Below are positions 1 through 6,395 of a stretch of 9,244 nt of DNA, in pieces. Origin of the DNA: Oligoflexia bacterium (GTDB lineage Bacteria; Bdellovibrionota; JAFGOL01); assembly GCA_016926495.1 (NCBI GenBank), contig JAFGOL010000022.1, positions 1 to 9,244 on the forward strand. Reading direction: 5' to 3'. Every line of letters begins with the position of its first letter. The first letter of the stretch is position 1. The notes under the pieces are model-generated. The model did not search any database. It saw only the letters and a program-made list of their open reading frames with translations, and was not told the DNA's origin. The translations under genes and the position numbers were made by a program.

Positions 1-27
1 AATACATATAGGTATTAAAATAATGTC

Positions 28-66
28 GTCCCCGGTTAACTATTTTTGAGAAAGGACGCGTGTCCC
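28..66. repeat. REP-like palindromic sequence (candidate)
   Basis: On the minus strand this stretch opens with GGGACACGCGTCC (54-66), in which GGAC and GTCC pair around a four-base ACGC loop, and ends with CCGGGGAC (28-35). Short intergenic palindromes of the form GGGACACGCGTCC are, from general knowledge, common as dispersed REP-like elements mobilised by REP-associated tyrosine transposases in many environmental bacteria. Only one copy is in the window, so repetitiveness cannot be shown here. It lies immediately downstream of the broken end of the methyltransferase gene, which makes a link to that truncation possible. Confidence 0.4.
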
Positions 67-99
67 GGAAGTTTTTAATAAGTTCATTTATCCCTGCGC

Positions 100-504
100 T
101 CACTTATTTAATTTCTGTATTGCAAAAAAGCACTGAAAAGAGATTTCCTCCATTATCAGTAGCTGCGCTTCGTTTTCAGCCACCCAGGTCAAAACAGCGG
201 ACAGAATAGCAGCGTCAAACTTGTTTTCTGAATACGGCGTTTGGGAGCCGTCAATTCTGACAAGGTTAAAATCCGGAAACTCTTTTTTTCCGCGTTCAAT
301 CATCTCGCCCGATATATCGCAACCGTATAAATTACCGTAACCGTGCTGACATATTTCATCAAGGATCCTTCCGTATCCGCATCCGTAATCCAGAATTTTA
401 GAATTTTTATTTACGTACCTTCCAAATACGTCATGATCAAAAGGAAAGTTAAAGTTTTTTATATAAGCGACGCTGTCCCAGTAATCTTTTTGATCATCAA
501 ACAT
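100..504 (-). CDS. Class I SAM-dependent methyltransferase, C-terminally truncated
   Basis: The 134-residue product has the SAM-binding half of a Rossmann-fold methyltransferase. Motif I is ILDYGCGYGR (37-46), the acidic motif II residue is D63 in GCDIS, DG follows at 85-86, and FDAAILSAVLTWV (96-108) is the motif IV region. Relatives of this type run to about 200 residues and continue after the EEI at 119-121 with a VLKPGG-like loop and the last beta strands. Here the protein instead ends in an unrelated tail, SFQCFFAIQKLNK, so roughly 70 residues are missing. In another minus-strand frame at about 91-70 the peptide INELIKNF resembles the late helix of such enzymes and may be a remnant. The ATG overlaps the stop of apt by one base (TGATG), implying translational coupling. 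The substrate is unknown and the product is probably inactive, since the fold is incomplete. It may be better regarded as a decaying gene. Confidence 0.75.
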   Translation of the reverse strand: MFDDQKDYWDSVAYIKNFNFPFDHDVFGRYVNKNSKILDYGCGYGRILDEICQHGYGNLYGCDISGEMIERGKKEFPDFNLVRIDGSQTPYSENKFDAAILSAVLTWVAENEAQLLIMEEISFQCFFAIQKLNK

Positions 505-1016
505 CAGTAATGAATAATTGACTCCGTTTTGTATCCTTCCAGCTTTTTTCTTCCGTCAAGGAAATCAAGCTCTATGGCAAAAAGCAGCGCGGCCACGCTT
601 CCTCCGCATTCCTTTACCAGGTCCGCCGCTGCCTTCATTGTTCCGCCCGTGGCCAGAAGGTCGTCAACGATAACAACGGAATCTCCCTGTTTTATAGCGT
701 CCTCGTGAATTTCTATTTTGTCCTTACCGTATTCAAGTTCGTATTCAAAGCTTATTGTCTTATAGGGCAGTTTGCCGGGCTTCCTGATTGGAATAAAAGG
801 CTTATTCAGTCGCTGCGCAATGGGCGCTCCGAATATAAATCCGCGCGATTCTATAGCGGCTATTTTTGTTATTTTGGGGTCCTTTATTCCGGAAATCATG
901 TCATTGATCAGGGAGTCCAGGATTTGCGGTTCTTTCAGTAAAGTGGTTATATCGTAAAAAAGTATGCCTTTTTTGGGAAAATCAGGGACTTCCCTGATGT
1001 ATCGCTTGTAATCCAT
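504..1016 (-). CDS. apt: Adenine phosphoribosyltransferase
   Basis: This cytosolic purine-salvage enzyme makes AMP and pyrophosphate from adenine and PRPP. The 170-residue length is normal for the family. The N-terminal PDFPKKGILFYDITTLL (11-27) is typical of APT, ESRGFIFG (56-63) is the conserved early loop, IRKPGKLP (77-84) is the segment before the flexible catalytic loop (about 92-104), and VVIVDDLLATGGT (114-126) is the PRPP-binding motif with its paired aspartates. The start is supported by GGAGG at 1026-1030, nine bases upstream of the ATG. The gene is divergent from uvrC and shares a 96-base regulatory gap with it, and its stop overlaps the start of the methyltransferase gene. No catalytic residue appears to be missing. 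Confidence 0.96.
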   Translation of the reverse strand: MDYKRYIREVPDFPKKGILFYDITTLLKEPQILDSLINDMISGIKDPKITKIAAIESRGFIFGAPIAQRLNKPFIPIRKPGKLPYKTISFEYELEYGKDKIEIHEDAIKQGDSVVIVDDLLATGGTMKAAADLVKECGGSVAALLFAIELDFLDGRKKLEGYKTESIIHY

Positions 1017-1052
1017 AACTCTTAACCTCCGTATTCCGTAAAAAACATAGTA

Positions 1053-1081
1053 AAATTAGATGTAATGCATACAGGTGTCAA
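1053..1081 (-). promoter_or_regulatory. Candidate sigma-70 promoter for apt
   Basis: Reading leftwards, a perfect TTGACA -35 box (1076-1081) is followed after exactly 17 bases by TAATTT (1053-1058), a weak -10 box. This places the start of transcription some 30 bases before the ATG of apt, leaving room for its GGAGG. On the plus strand the same bases give GTGTCA (1075-1080), 17 bases and TATTAA (1098-1103), a possible uvrC promoter that would leave almost no leader. The two promoters would overlap. Confidence 0.45.
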
Positions 1082-1112
1082 GATATTAGTTTGGTGGTAT
1101 TAATAGGTTGAA

Positions 1113-2747
1113 ATGAAAGAGGGAGCAGTTAAAAAGGTAAGGGAAACACCGGGGAAGCCGGGCGTTTATTTATTCAGGGACCTGTCAGGCACGATTATTT
1201 ACATAGGTAAGGCCAGGAATTTAAAAAACAGGCTAATGGCTTATACCAGATATTCCGACGGACAGGATCCCAGGCTCAGAAACCTCGCCAATAATATTTC
1301 GGATCTTGAAGTTGTAATTACAAATAATGAAATAGAGGCCCTGCTTCTTGAGTCCACCCTGATAAAAAAACATAAGCCCCGCTATAATATACTCCTTAAA
1401 GACGATAAAAGTTTTCCTTACATAAGGATAGATCCCGGCCACAGGTGGCCCGGGCTTTCAATAACAAGAAAGCCCGTTAATGACGGCGCGAAATATTTCG
1501 GCCCTTATACCAGCGCCAGGTCCCTGAAGCTGACAGTCTCTATTTTAAACAGGATATTCAAGCTCAGAAAATGCAGCGATAATGTTTTTAAAACAGCCAA
1601 AAGACCGTGCCTCAATTACCAGATAGGGAATTGCCTGTCTCCGTGCTCGGGAAAGATAAAGCATAAAAACTATCTCGGCATAGTTGACGCGGTGATAAAG
1701 GTGCTGAACGGCGATATTGACGTGGTGGTCCATGAGCTTGAAAGGGAAATGCTTATGGCCTCGGACAACCAGGATTACGAGGAAGCCGCAAGAATAAGGG
1801 AAGCAATGAAATCACTGGATGTACTTGCCCGGCAACAGTTTGTTGTTTTTACCGGTTACGAAAAGGATGTTGATTTTATTACAATAGGTTCAAACAGGGA
1901 TTCGGATATTATAAATGTCCTTTATATCAGGCGCGGAAGGCTTAGCGGACAGATTAACCTGGCGGCCGGCGGGGGAGCCGACAAGGGTGAACTTCTTCAA
2001 AGGTTTTTGGTGGACCATTACAGAAAGAACATGGTCCCTGACGTTATTCACGTCCCTTTGTCCGTTGAAGATCTTTCAGTCGAAAAATTTCTGACTTCAA
2101 TAAAGGGGAGTTCCGGGGTCAGCCTTTGCCATGATCCGGGAGGAAAATGGGCCGAACTGGGCAAGATGGCTGAAAAAAATATCCGGGCATATATGCATGG
2201 GATAGACAGGGAAGGCAGGGACTGGCAGATATTATCGTCACATCTCGCTGAATTACTGGGCTTAAAAAGCATTTCACTGGTAGAGTGTTATGATATGTCG
2301 AACATATCCGGCAAATTTCAGGCCGGTGCCAAAATAGCTTATGAAAAAGGAAAGTTCAATAAATCCCTGTACCGTAAATACAAAATAAGGGGAAATTACA
2401 GGGGTGATGACCCTGCCATGATGAGAGAAGTACTGAAAAGACGCTTTTCCGGTACAGAAGCCGGTATTATTCCGGACCTGGTGTTGATAGACGGCGGAAG
2501 GACACAGCTCAAGTCCGCTTATGACACGGCGGTCTCTTTACATCTTGAGCTTAATTTAGTTTCTATTGCCAAGGACAAGGAACTGGCGAGGGGCCTTTCA
2601 AAAGACAGGATATACGTGGTAAGGCACAGGGGGGTCATTGAAAGGATGGATGTTAATGATAAAATACTCAATTTTTTCAAGATGTTAAGGGACGAAGCCC
2701 ACCGTTTTGTCATTACGTATCACAGAAAGCTGCGTGATAAAGTGTAA
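1113..2747 (+). CDS. uvrC: UvrABC system protein C (excinuclease), lacking the C-terminal HhH domain
   Basis: UvrC makes both incisions in nucleotide excision repair after UvrAB has marked a lesion. The 544-residue product has, in order, a GIY-YIG nuclease domain (about 13-95; GVYLF at 17-21, IIYIGKARNLKNRL at 28-41), a four-cysteine segment (C154, C166, C174, C178) matching the iron-sulfur ligands reported for E. coli UvrC, a UVR motif for UvrB contact (about 203-238), and the RNase H-like nuclease domain. Its likely catalytic residues are D394 (ECYDMS), D460 (LVLIDGG) and H530 (DEAHRF). The protein stops at RKLRDKV, ten residues after that histidine, where ordinary UvrC of about 600 residues continues into two helix-hairpin-helix motifs. 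No HhH coding is visible downstream. The ribosome site before the ATG is poor (AGGTTGA), and no better start was found. Confidence 0.95.
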   Translation: MKEGAVKKVRETPGKPGVYLFRDLSGTIIYIGKARNLKNRLMAYTRYSDGQDPRLRNLANNISDLEVVITNNEIEALLLESTLIKKHKPRYNILLKDDKSFPYIRIDPGHRWPGLSITRKPVNDGAKYFGPYTSARSLKLTVSILNRIFKLRKCSDNVFKTAKRPCLNYQIGNCLSPCSGKIKHKNYLGIVDAVIKVLNGDIDVVVHELEREMLMASDNQDYEEAARIREAMKSLDVLARQQFVVFTGYEKDVDFITIGSNRDSDIINVLYIRRGRLSGQINLAAGGGADKGELLQRFLVDHYRKNMVPDVIHVPLSVEDLSVEKFLTSIKGSSGVSLCHDPGGKWAELGKMAEKNIRAYMHGIDREGRDWQILSSHLAELLGLKSISLVECYDMSNISGKFQAGAKIAYEKGKFNKSLYRKYKIRGNYRGDDPAMMREVLKRRFSGTEAGIIPDLVLIDGGRTQLKSAYDTAVSLHLELNLVSIAKDKELARGLSKDRIYVVRHRGVIERMDVNDKILNFFKMLRDEAHRFVITYHRKLRDKV

Positions 2748-2752
2748 CCTGT

Positions 2753-2947
2753 TTAATTTAAAGGGAAATTTCTTGTCTGGAACCTTACTCCGCATTCATT
2801 GCAGATTGCGCTTTCTTTGACATTATTCAGTCCGTAATCAATAAAATGTGTGAATTCCAGTTTGCTGCCGCATATAGAACAGGTGGATTCTCTTGCTATA
2901 ATTTCGTTTTGCCTTTCCTGAAGAGTCAGTAAGTTTTTCATGTTCAT
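2753..2947 (-). CDS. Small zinc-ribbon-like protein, unknown function
   Basis: The 64-residue product contains two knuckles, CSIC (23-26) and CNEC (49-52), separated by 22 residues, an arrangement that usually binds one zinc ion. The N-terminal 18 residues (NLLTLQERQNEII) look helical. There is no signal peptide or membrane segment, so the protein is expected in the cytosol. Reality of the gene is supported by GGAGGGAG at 2953-2960, five bases before the ATG, and by the paired CxxC motifs. A second ATG two codons later would have poorer spacing. It converges on uvrC with only five bases between the stops, and it is divergent from the FliL-like gene. I do not recognise the family. DNA-, RNA- or protein-binding roles are all possible. 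Confidence 0.8.
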   Translation of the reverse strand: MNMKNLLTLQERQNEIIARESTCSICGSKLEFTHFIDYGLNNVKESAICNECGVRFQTRNFPLN

Positions 2948-3067
2948 GTTTACTCCCTCCTTACTTCCAATTACCTATTCGGATTATGTATGGGGATTAT
3001 TTAGAAAATTTTTTATCTATCTTCTTTTGTTGAGTTTTTTTGACACCAATAGTAAAAATATTGTTGT

Positions 3068-3460
3068 ATGAAACATTCGTTTATCAAATGGGCCGGTACA
3101 CTTGTTATTGTTGCTGTGAGCCTTGTAGTGGCAATCAAGACAACATTTAAAGGCAAGATTACCGAGGAGAAGTTTTACGTCTATAGTTTACCTGAATACG
3201 GCTACGATCTAAAGCACGGCAAGAGGGTTAAAGTTTCGTTCGGGTTGATTTGCAAAAACAAAAAGGACGCTGAGCAGGCCTCCAAAAAGCAGGACGAAAT
3301 CCTGAAAATCATCTCCTCTTTTCTTAACAAGGAAGATCCCTCTTATTTTACTGATACGGCTCAGTACGGCAAGGTGAAATCACGGCTGGTTATTGAACTT
3401 AACAGGAAGCTTATACCTGTTGAATTTATTTCTTTTGTTACGGCCCCAAGAGTTCTTTGA
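3068..3460 (+). CDS. Single-pass membrane protein, possibly FliL-like
   Basis: The 130-residue product starts with a short positive segment and one membrane helix (about 8-24), followed by an outward-facing domain of about 100 residues. That domain has a strand (VKVSFGLIC, 54-62), an amphipathic helix (KDAEQASKKQDEILKIISSFLN), a second helix with a GKVKSRLVIELNRKL segment (101-115) and a final strand (PVEFISFVTAP). This order and size resemble FliL, the flagellar basal-body-associated protein that sits around the stator. The match is by pattern only and no residue is diagnostic. No clear Shine-Dalgarno sequence precedes the ATG, but no upstream in-frame start exists because a TAA lies at 3053-3055. 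It ends just before the sigma-54 promoter of the next operon and may be transcribed separately. A generic anchored protein is the main alternative. Confidence 0.7.
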   Translation: MKHSFIKWAGTLVIVAVSLVVAIKTTFKGKITEEKFYVYSLPEYGYDLKHGKRVKVSFGLICKNKKDAEQASKKQDEILKIISSFLNKEDPSYFTDTAQYGKVKSRLVIELNRKLIPVEFISFVTAPRVL

Positions 3461-3462
3461 TT

Positions 3463-3479
3463 TTGGCACTGGTTTTGCA
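3463..3479 (+). promoter_or_regulatory. Sigma-54 (RpoN) -24/-12 promoter of the signalling operon
   Basis: TTGGCAC followed by TGGTT and TTGCA matches the RpoN consensus TGGCAC-N5-TTGCA at every conserved base. The GG at 3465-3466 and GC at 3477-3478 are exactly twelve bases apart, the invariant spacing. It lies in the 60-base gap between two genes, on the right strand. Transcription would start near 3490. That excludes a TTG codon at 3485 as start of the next gene and supports the ATG at 3521. Sigma-54 promoters need an AAA+ activator bound upstream, and that site would lie inside the preceding gene. Confidence 0.8.
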
Positions 3480-3520
3480 ACATATTGAAATATCATCTAA
3501 AATGGGGGATTTTCGGGAAA

Positions 3521-4123
3521 ATGACTAAACAGTTGTCTTATATTTATACAATTATCGCAGTCTTTTTATTTGCCTCGTGCGGCTACAGGTGGCCCGGCGG
3601 TTCCGGTTACGATGATCCCAGTGCTTTATGCCGTTATGTGGATTATTCGCAACTGAGTTCCGAAGAAAAATTAAGTGTTCCGTACGAAAGCCAGGACTTC
3701 AACTATTGCGGACCTGCCGCGTTATCCATGGTGCTGAGGTATTTTGGCGAAAAAACCGATCAGCACGAGTTGGGTGACGGTATGGTTAAGGATTATGGGG
3801 TTACTCCCTGGGACATTAAGAAGGTTGCCATTTCATACGGTTTCAAGGCCAGCGTCGTTTCCTGCGGTTTTAATAATTTGCTGGATCTTATTGACAGGCT
3901 CAGGCTTCCGGTAATAGTGAGGGTGATTAATTCCAGCGGTACAAACGGTCATTATATTGTTGTAAAGGGTTATGATCTTGAGAGGGAAGTTCTTTATGTG
4001 AATGATCCCGCGGAGTATTCGAACAGGGAAATACCATTTGATGAATTCAGGGAAATGTGGGATATTAATGGACTTGAGGAAGAAGAGAACAGTACTGATT
4101 TGATGATAGTTATCAAAAAGTAA
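3521..4123 (+). CDS. C39-like cysteine-peptidase lipoprotein
   Basis: The 200-residue product carries a lipoprotein signal: a hydrophobic run ends in LFASC with the lipid-modified cysteine at C20. The rest is a papain-like C39 fold: Q58 for the oxyanion hole, nucleophile C63 in YCGPAALSMVLRYFGE, H144 in NGHYIVVKGYD and D162 in VNDPA. All four active-site positions are present, so it could be an active protease on the envelope side. Related C39 domains process peptides at double-glycine sites, or occur in secreted proteins of unknown substrate. The ATG was preferred to an upstream in-frame TTG at 3485 because only it makes a clean signal peptide and because the predicted transcript begins after the TTG. 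It is the first gene behind the sigma-54 promoter and lies 17 bases before the anti-sigma-like ATPase gene. A sensory or processing role for the operon is inference. Confidence 0.85.
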   Translation: MTKQLSYIYTIIAVFLFASCGYRWPGGSGYDDPSALCRYVDYSQLSSEEKLSVPYESQDFNYCGPAALSMVLRYFGEKTDQHELGDGMVKDYGVTPWDIKKVAISYGFKASVVSCGFNNLLDLIDRLRLPVIVRVINSSGTNGHYIVVKGYDLEREVLYVNDPAEYSNREIPFDEFREMWDINGLEEEENSTDLMIVIKK

Positions 4124-4140
4124 TAACTGGAAGTTTACGG

Positions 4141-4860
4141 ATGCTTAATATTTCAGGGATGTTTGCTCAGGATCTGGCAAAAATGCCATACAACTGGTAT
4201 TCAATGCAGAACGGCCCTTATGATGGGGGCAGGGATATCCTGGGTGATAATAAGGACCTGGTCATTGTTTCCGATGAAATACTGATTTCCGAATTCTCGG
4301 AAGATTTTCTTAATGATAAAATACGGGGTAGATTAAGCCCCAGGTTTGTTGACAGTTTTGTCAGGTATTTTCCTCCATGCTCCGATAGTTTATTTGATTT
4401 TTTTCAAACTATAACAGTAAAAAAGAATGAGTTTTCAAATGTTATAAAATTGCTTAAAGACAAGGTGCCGCAGGATATTTTTACAAATGCCAGGCTGTTT
4501 GTAGACGAGTTGCTTCCTAATATTTTCATGCATACCCGCGAAGATGACGGTACTGTTTCATTATGGATATCCGGTGACGGGGTCGTTAAAATATCAATAC
4601 GGGATACGTCGGGGCTGCTCAAAGTCCCCAATATTGTTTCTTCTTTGGGTGAAGTTAACAGGGACCAGTCGGATAAGAACAATCATGATTCTGTTGCTAC
4701 CGGCGGTCACGGTCTGCGTCTTGTTCTTAATTTTTCGTCTTTTGTTTACTTTTGTATTATTCCTGATAAACTTTCATCAGTTACGGGTTTTTTTATTCCC
4801 GGGTATAAAGGCTGCGGATTTATTATTGAAAACAGGGAGGACGTTATTAATGCCTATTAA
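4141..4860 (+). CDS. RsbW/SpoIIAB-like ATPase (anti-sigma factor or serine kinase) with N-terminal extension
   Basis: Residues about 95-235 show a GHKL-type ATPase fold as in the serine kinases RsbW and SpoIIAB. The N box is DELLPNIFMHT (E123 and N127), the ATP-binding aspartate motif is RDTSG (D155 to G158), and GGHGLRLV (188-195) is the glycine-rich lid. Such proteins phosphorylate an STAS partner and bind a target, often a sigma factor, in a mutually exclusive way. At 239 residues it is far longer than the usual 140-150. The first 90 residues are not typical of the family and may form an extra interaction domain. The ribosome site before the ATG is weak (GGA or ACGG). The gene overlaps the STAS gene by 11 bases, as expected for a kinase and its substrate. 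Its target cannot be told, since no sigma gene is in the window. Confidence 0.85.
   Translation: MLNISGMFAQDLAKMPYNWYSMQNGPYDGGRDILGDNKDLVIVSDEILISEFSEDFLNDKIRGRLSPRFVDSFVRYFPPCSDSLFDFFQTITVKKNEFSNVIKLLKDKVPQDIFTNARLFVDELLPNIFMHTREDDGTVSLWISGDGVVKISIRDTSGLLKVPNIVSSLGEVNRDQSDKNNHDSVATGGHGLRLVLNFSSFVYFCIIPDKLSSVTGFFIPGYKGCGFIIENREDVINAY
4834..4840 (+). promoter_or_regulatory. Ribosome binding site deciding the STAS start
   Basis: AGGGAGG lies nine bases before the ATG at 4850, inside the end of the ATPase gene. It fixes the STAS start although the reading frame stays open far upstream. Confidence 0.85.
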
Positions 4861-5188
4861 TGTGAATGAAAAAGCAGGTGTTTACGTTATTGATATGGAA
4901 GGGGAACTCGGTTTTTCGGAGCTTGAAAAGGTATCCCGGGCTTTGGCCGGGATACACAAGGCACCCAAAAATTCCGTTTTAAACATGGAGAAGCTGGTTT
5001 TTTTGTCTTCTCTTGTTATCAGGGATATTGTTGAATTATGGAAAAAGCTGAAAGCCTCCGGTAACCCCCTGTTAATTATAGGAATGAATCAGACTATATT
5101 TGAAATATTTAAAACGACCGGACTGACCTCCGTGCTCGATATTGAAGACGTTGATTTGGAACAGGCTATAGAGAGAGTAAGATCCTAG
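4850..5188 (+). CDS. STAS-domain anti-anti-sigma factor-like protein
   Basis: The 112-residue product is one STAS domain, the length of SpoIIAA or RsbV. It opens with VYVIDMEGEL (11-20), the first strands, and has VLNMEKLVFLSSLVIRDIVELWKKLKASG (43-71), the strand, phosphorylation loop and helix. The usual phosphosite is D-S-S-G. Here it reads LSSL, so both serines remain (S53, S54; S54 aligns with the phosphorylated position) but the flanking aspartate and glycine are replaced by leucines. LLIIGMNQTIFEIFKTTGL (74-92) is the closing strand and helix. In partner switching the unphosphorylated form binds the kinase and frees its target. The start is fixed by its ribosome site and the 11-base overlap with the ATPase gene. 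It ends four bases before the phosphatase ATG. Confidence 0.9.
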   Translation: MPINVNEKAGVYVIDMEGELGFSELEKVSRALAGIHKAPKNSVLNMEKLVFLSSLVIRDIVELWKKLKASGNPLLIIGMNQTIFEIFKTTGLTSVLDIEDVDLEQAIERVRS

Positions 5189-5192
5189 TTTG

Positions 5193-6386
5193 ATGGATGA
5201 CGCGCGAGTTTTACCCCGTACAAGGCATATTTACGTCACGGATCATTTCGGAAGAGTAATTGTTTCCGGTCCCAATTATAAAAAGAGCCTCTATGATTTG
5301 TACTGCTATAACCTTAAGGGACTGAACCATGTCTGCGAGGATTGCCCCGTGGGCATAATTGACAATGAACGGAATCAGGAAGTGCCGGTTTTGAATACCG
5401 GGGATATTATCGATTTAAACCTGAACAAACAGGGTTATATTATACAGTTCAACGATTCCCGTGAAACGATCACGCCCGTGCTGCTTAACGTGGGTAATTC
5501 ACGGATAGTAAGCCACGTGGCCAATGCGGTGGAAAGGACTGTCGCCGTTAACAGCGAACTTGAGCGTGAACTGGAACTTGGCGGAAGATTACAGTCGTCA
5601 TTGCTCCCTGACAAGTGGCAGGACCCTCTTATAGGCCTGGAACTGGTTTACAGGCCGCTCGCAAAGGTTTCGGGTGATATTTTCGATATATACAGGCACG
5701 GAAAAAAAGGGAGTTTTTTCCTTATTGCCGACGTTTCCGGTCACGGAGTGGCCTCGGCATTAATTACTGCCCTGCTTAAAAGTTATATTTTTCAGCATTT
5801 GATGACGTCGGAAGCCATGATCGATCTTACAAGATTTGCGTCTTACCTGAATAATGAATTGTCCAACCTTGTAAAGAGCGGCGATTTTATTACAATGTTT
5901 ATGGGTTATATTCATACGGAAACGCTTATGCTTAATTATGTCTGTTTCGGGCATCCTTCCCCGATACTGATCAGGAATAATGCCGTTTCGGAACTTGATA
6001 TAAGCAATAACGTGCCCCTGCTGATGATCAATGACTTCGAGTTTTCCATGAGTTCTTTTCAACTTAGCCATGGCGATATCATTGTGTTATACACGGACGG
6101 AGTCACTGAATGCAAGTCACCCGAAAATGAATTACTGGGAATTTCCGGATTAAAAGAGATAATCAGTTCAGTGCTTGACGGGGCGAAGCCTCCCGATAAT
6201 TCCAGGCTCGCGGACAAAATCTTCCGGGAATTATCGGCGTACACGGGGATGGCGATGTATAGCGACGACATAACCATAGCGGCACTGACGGTCAACCGTC
6301 AGAAAGATCCGTCCGGTGATATTGAAGTCGAAGAAAAGGAAAGAGATGAAAAGGTCGACCTGGAAGATTTGGAAAAACTTTTTTGA
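5193..6386 (+). CDS. SpoIIE/RsbU-type PP2C serine phosphatase with cysteine-motif N-terminal domain
   Basis: The 397-residue product should dephosphorylate the STAS partner. The PPM catalytic domain (about 140-368) has D162 in SGDIFD, D180 in DVSGHG, D302 in LYTDGVTE and D358/D359 in SDDITIAAL, so all the metal-binding aspartates are present. It is preceded by a linker helix, ELERELELGGRLQSSLLP (122-139), typical of RsbU-like phosphatases with a sensory N-terminus. The first 110 residues look PAS-like and contain CYNLKGLNHVCEDCP (C38, C48, C51), a motif known from some PAS-containing sensors that suggests metal or redox sensing. The C-terminus is a charged tail (about 370-397). It could start at the ATG or at a TTG one codon earlier; neither has a good ribosome site, so coupling to the STAS gene is likely. 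Confidence 0.92.
   Translation: MDDARVLPRTRHIYVTDHFGRVIVSGPNYKKSLYDLYCYNLKGLNHVCEDCPVGIIDNERNQEVPVLNTGDIIDLNLNKQGYIIQFNDSRETITPVLLNVGNSRIVSHVANAVERTVAVNSELERELELGGRLQSSLLPDKWQDPLIGLELVYRPLAKVSGDIFDIYRHGKKGSFFLIADVSGHGVASALITALLKSYIFQHLMTSEAMIDLTRFASYLNNELSNLVKSGDFITMFMGYIHTETLMLNYVCFGHPSPILIRNNAVSELDISNNVPLLMINDFEFSMSSFQLSHGDIIVLYTDGVTECKSPENELLGISGLKEIISSVLDGAKPPDNSRLADKIFRELSAYTGMAMYSDDITIAALTVNRQKDPSGDIEVEEKERDEKVDLEDLEKLF
6193..6237. repeat. 11-bp perfect inverted repeat inside the phosphatase gene
   Basis: CCGATAATTCC (6193-6203) is matched by its exact reverse complement GGAATTATCGG (6227-6237), with 23 bases between. It encodes ordinary phosphatase residues (around 334-348), so codon constraint may explain it. 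In RNA it could form a long-looped hairpin. Confidence 0.6.
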
Positions 6387-6395
6387 GGAATTTTT

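Noticed and set aside
2983..2988. CATAAT as -10 box for the 64-residue zinc-ribbon gene
   Set aside because: It matches five of six bases, but nothing resembling a -35 or extended -10 accompanies it in AT-rich DNA.
3040..3068. Perfect TTGACA upstream of the FliL-like gene as a sigma-70 promoter
   Set aside because: No -10 box is found at 16-18 bases, and the gene's ATG lies where the -10 would have to be.
3485..3520. TTG start 12 codons upstream for the C39 lipoprotein
   Set aside because: It precedes the predicted transcription start (about 3490) and would bury the signal peptide behind twelve extra residues. The ATG at 3521 gives a clean lipobox.
4544..4849. Upstream extension of the STAS reading frame
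   Set aside because: The region codes for the ATPase motifs in another frame, and the AGGGAGG at 4834-4840 places the start at 4850.
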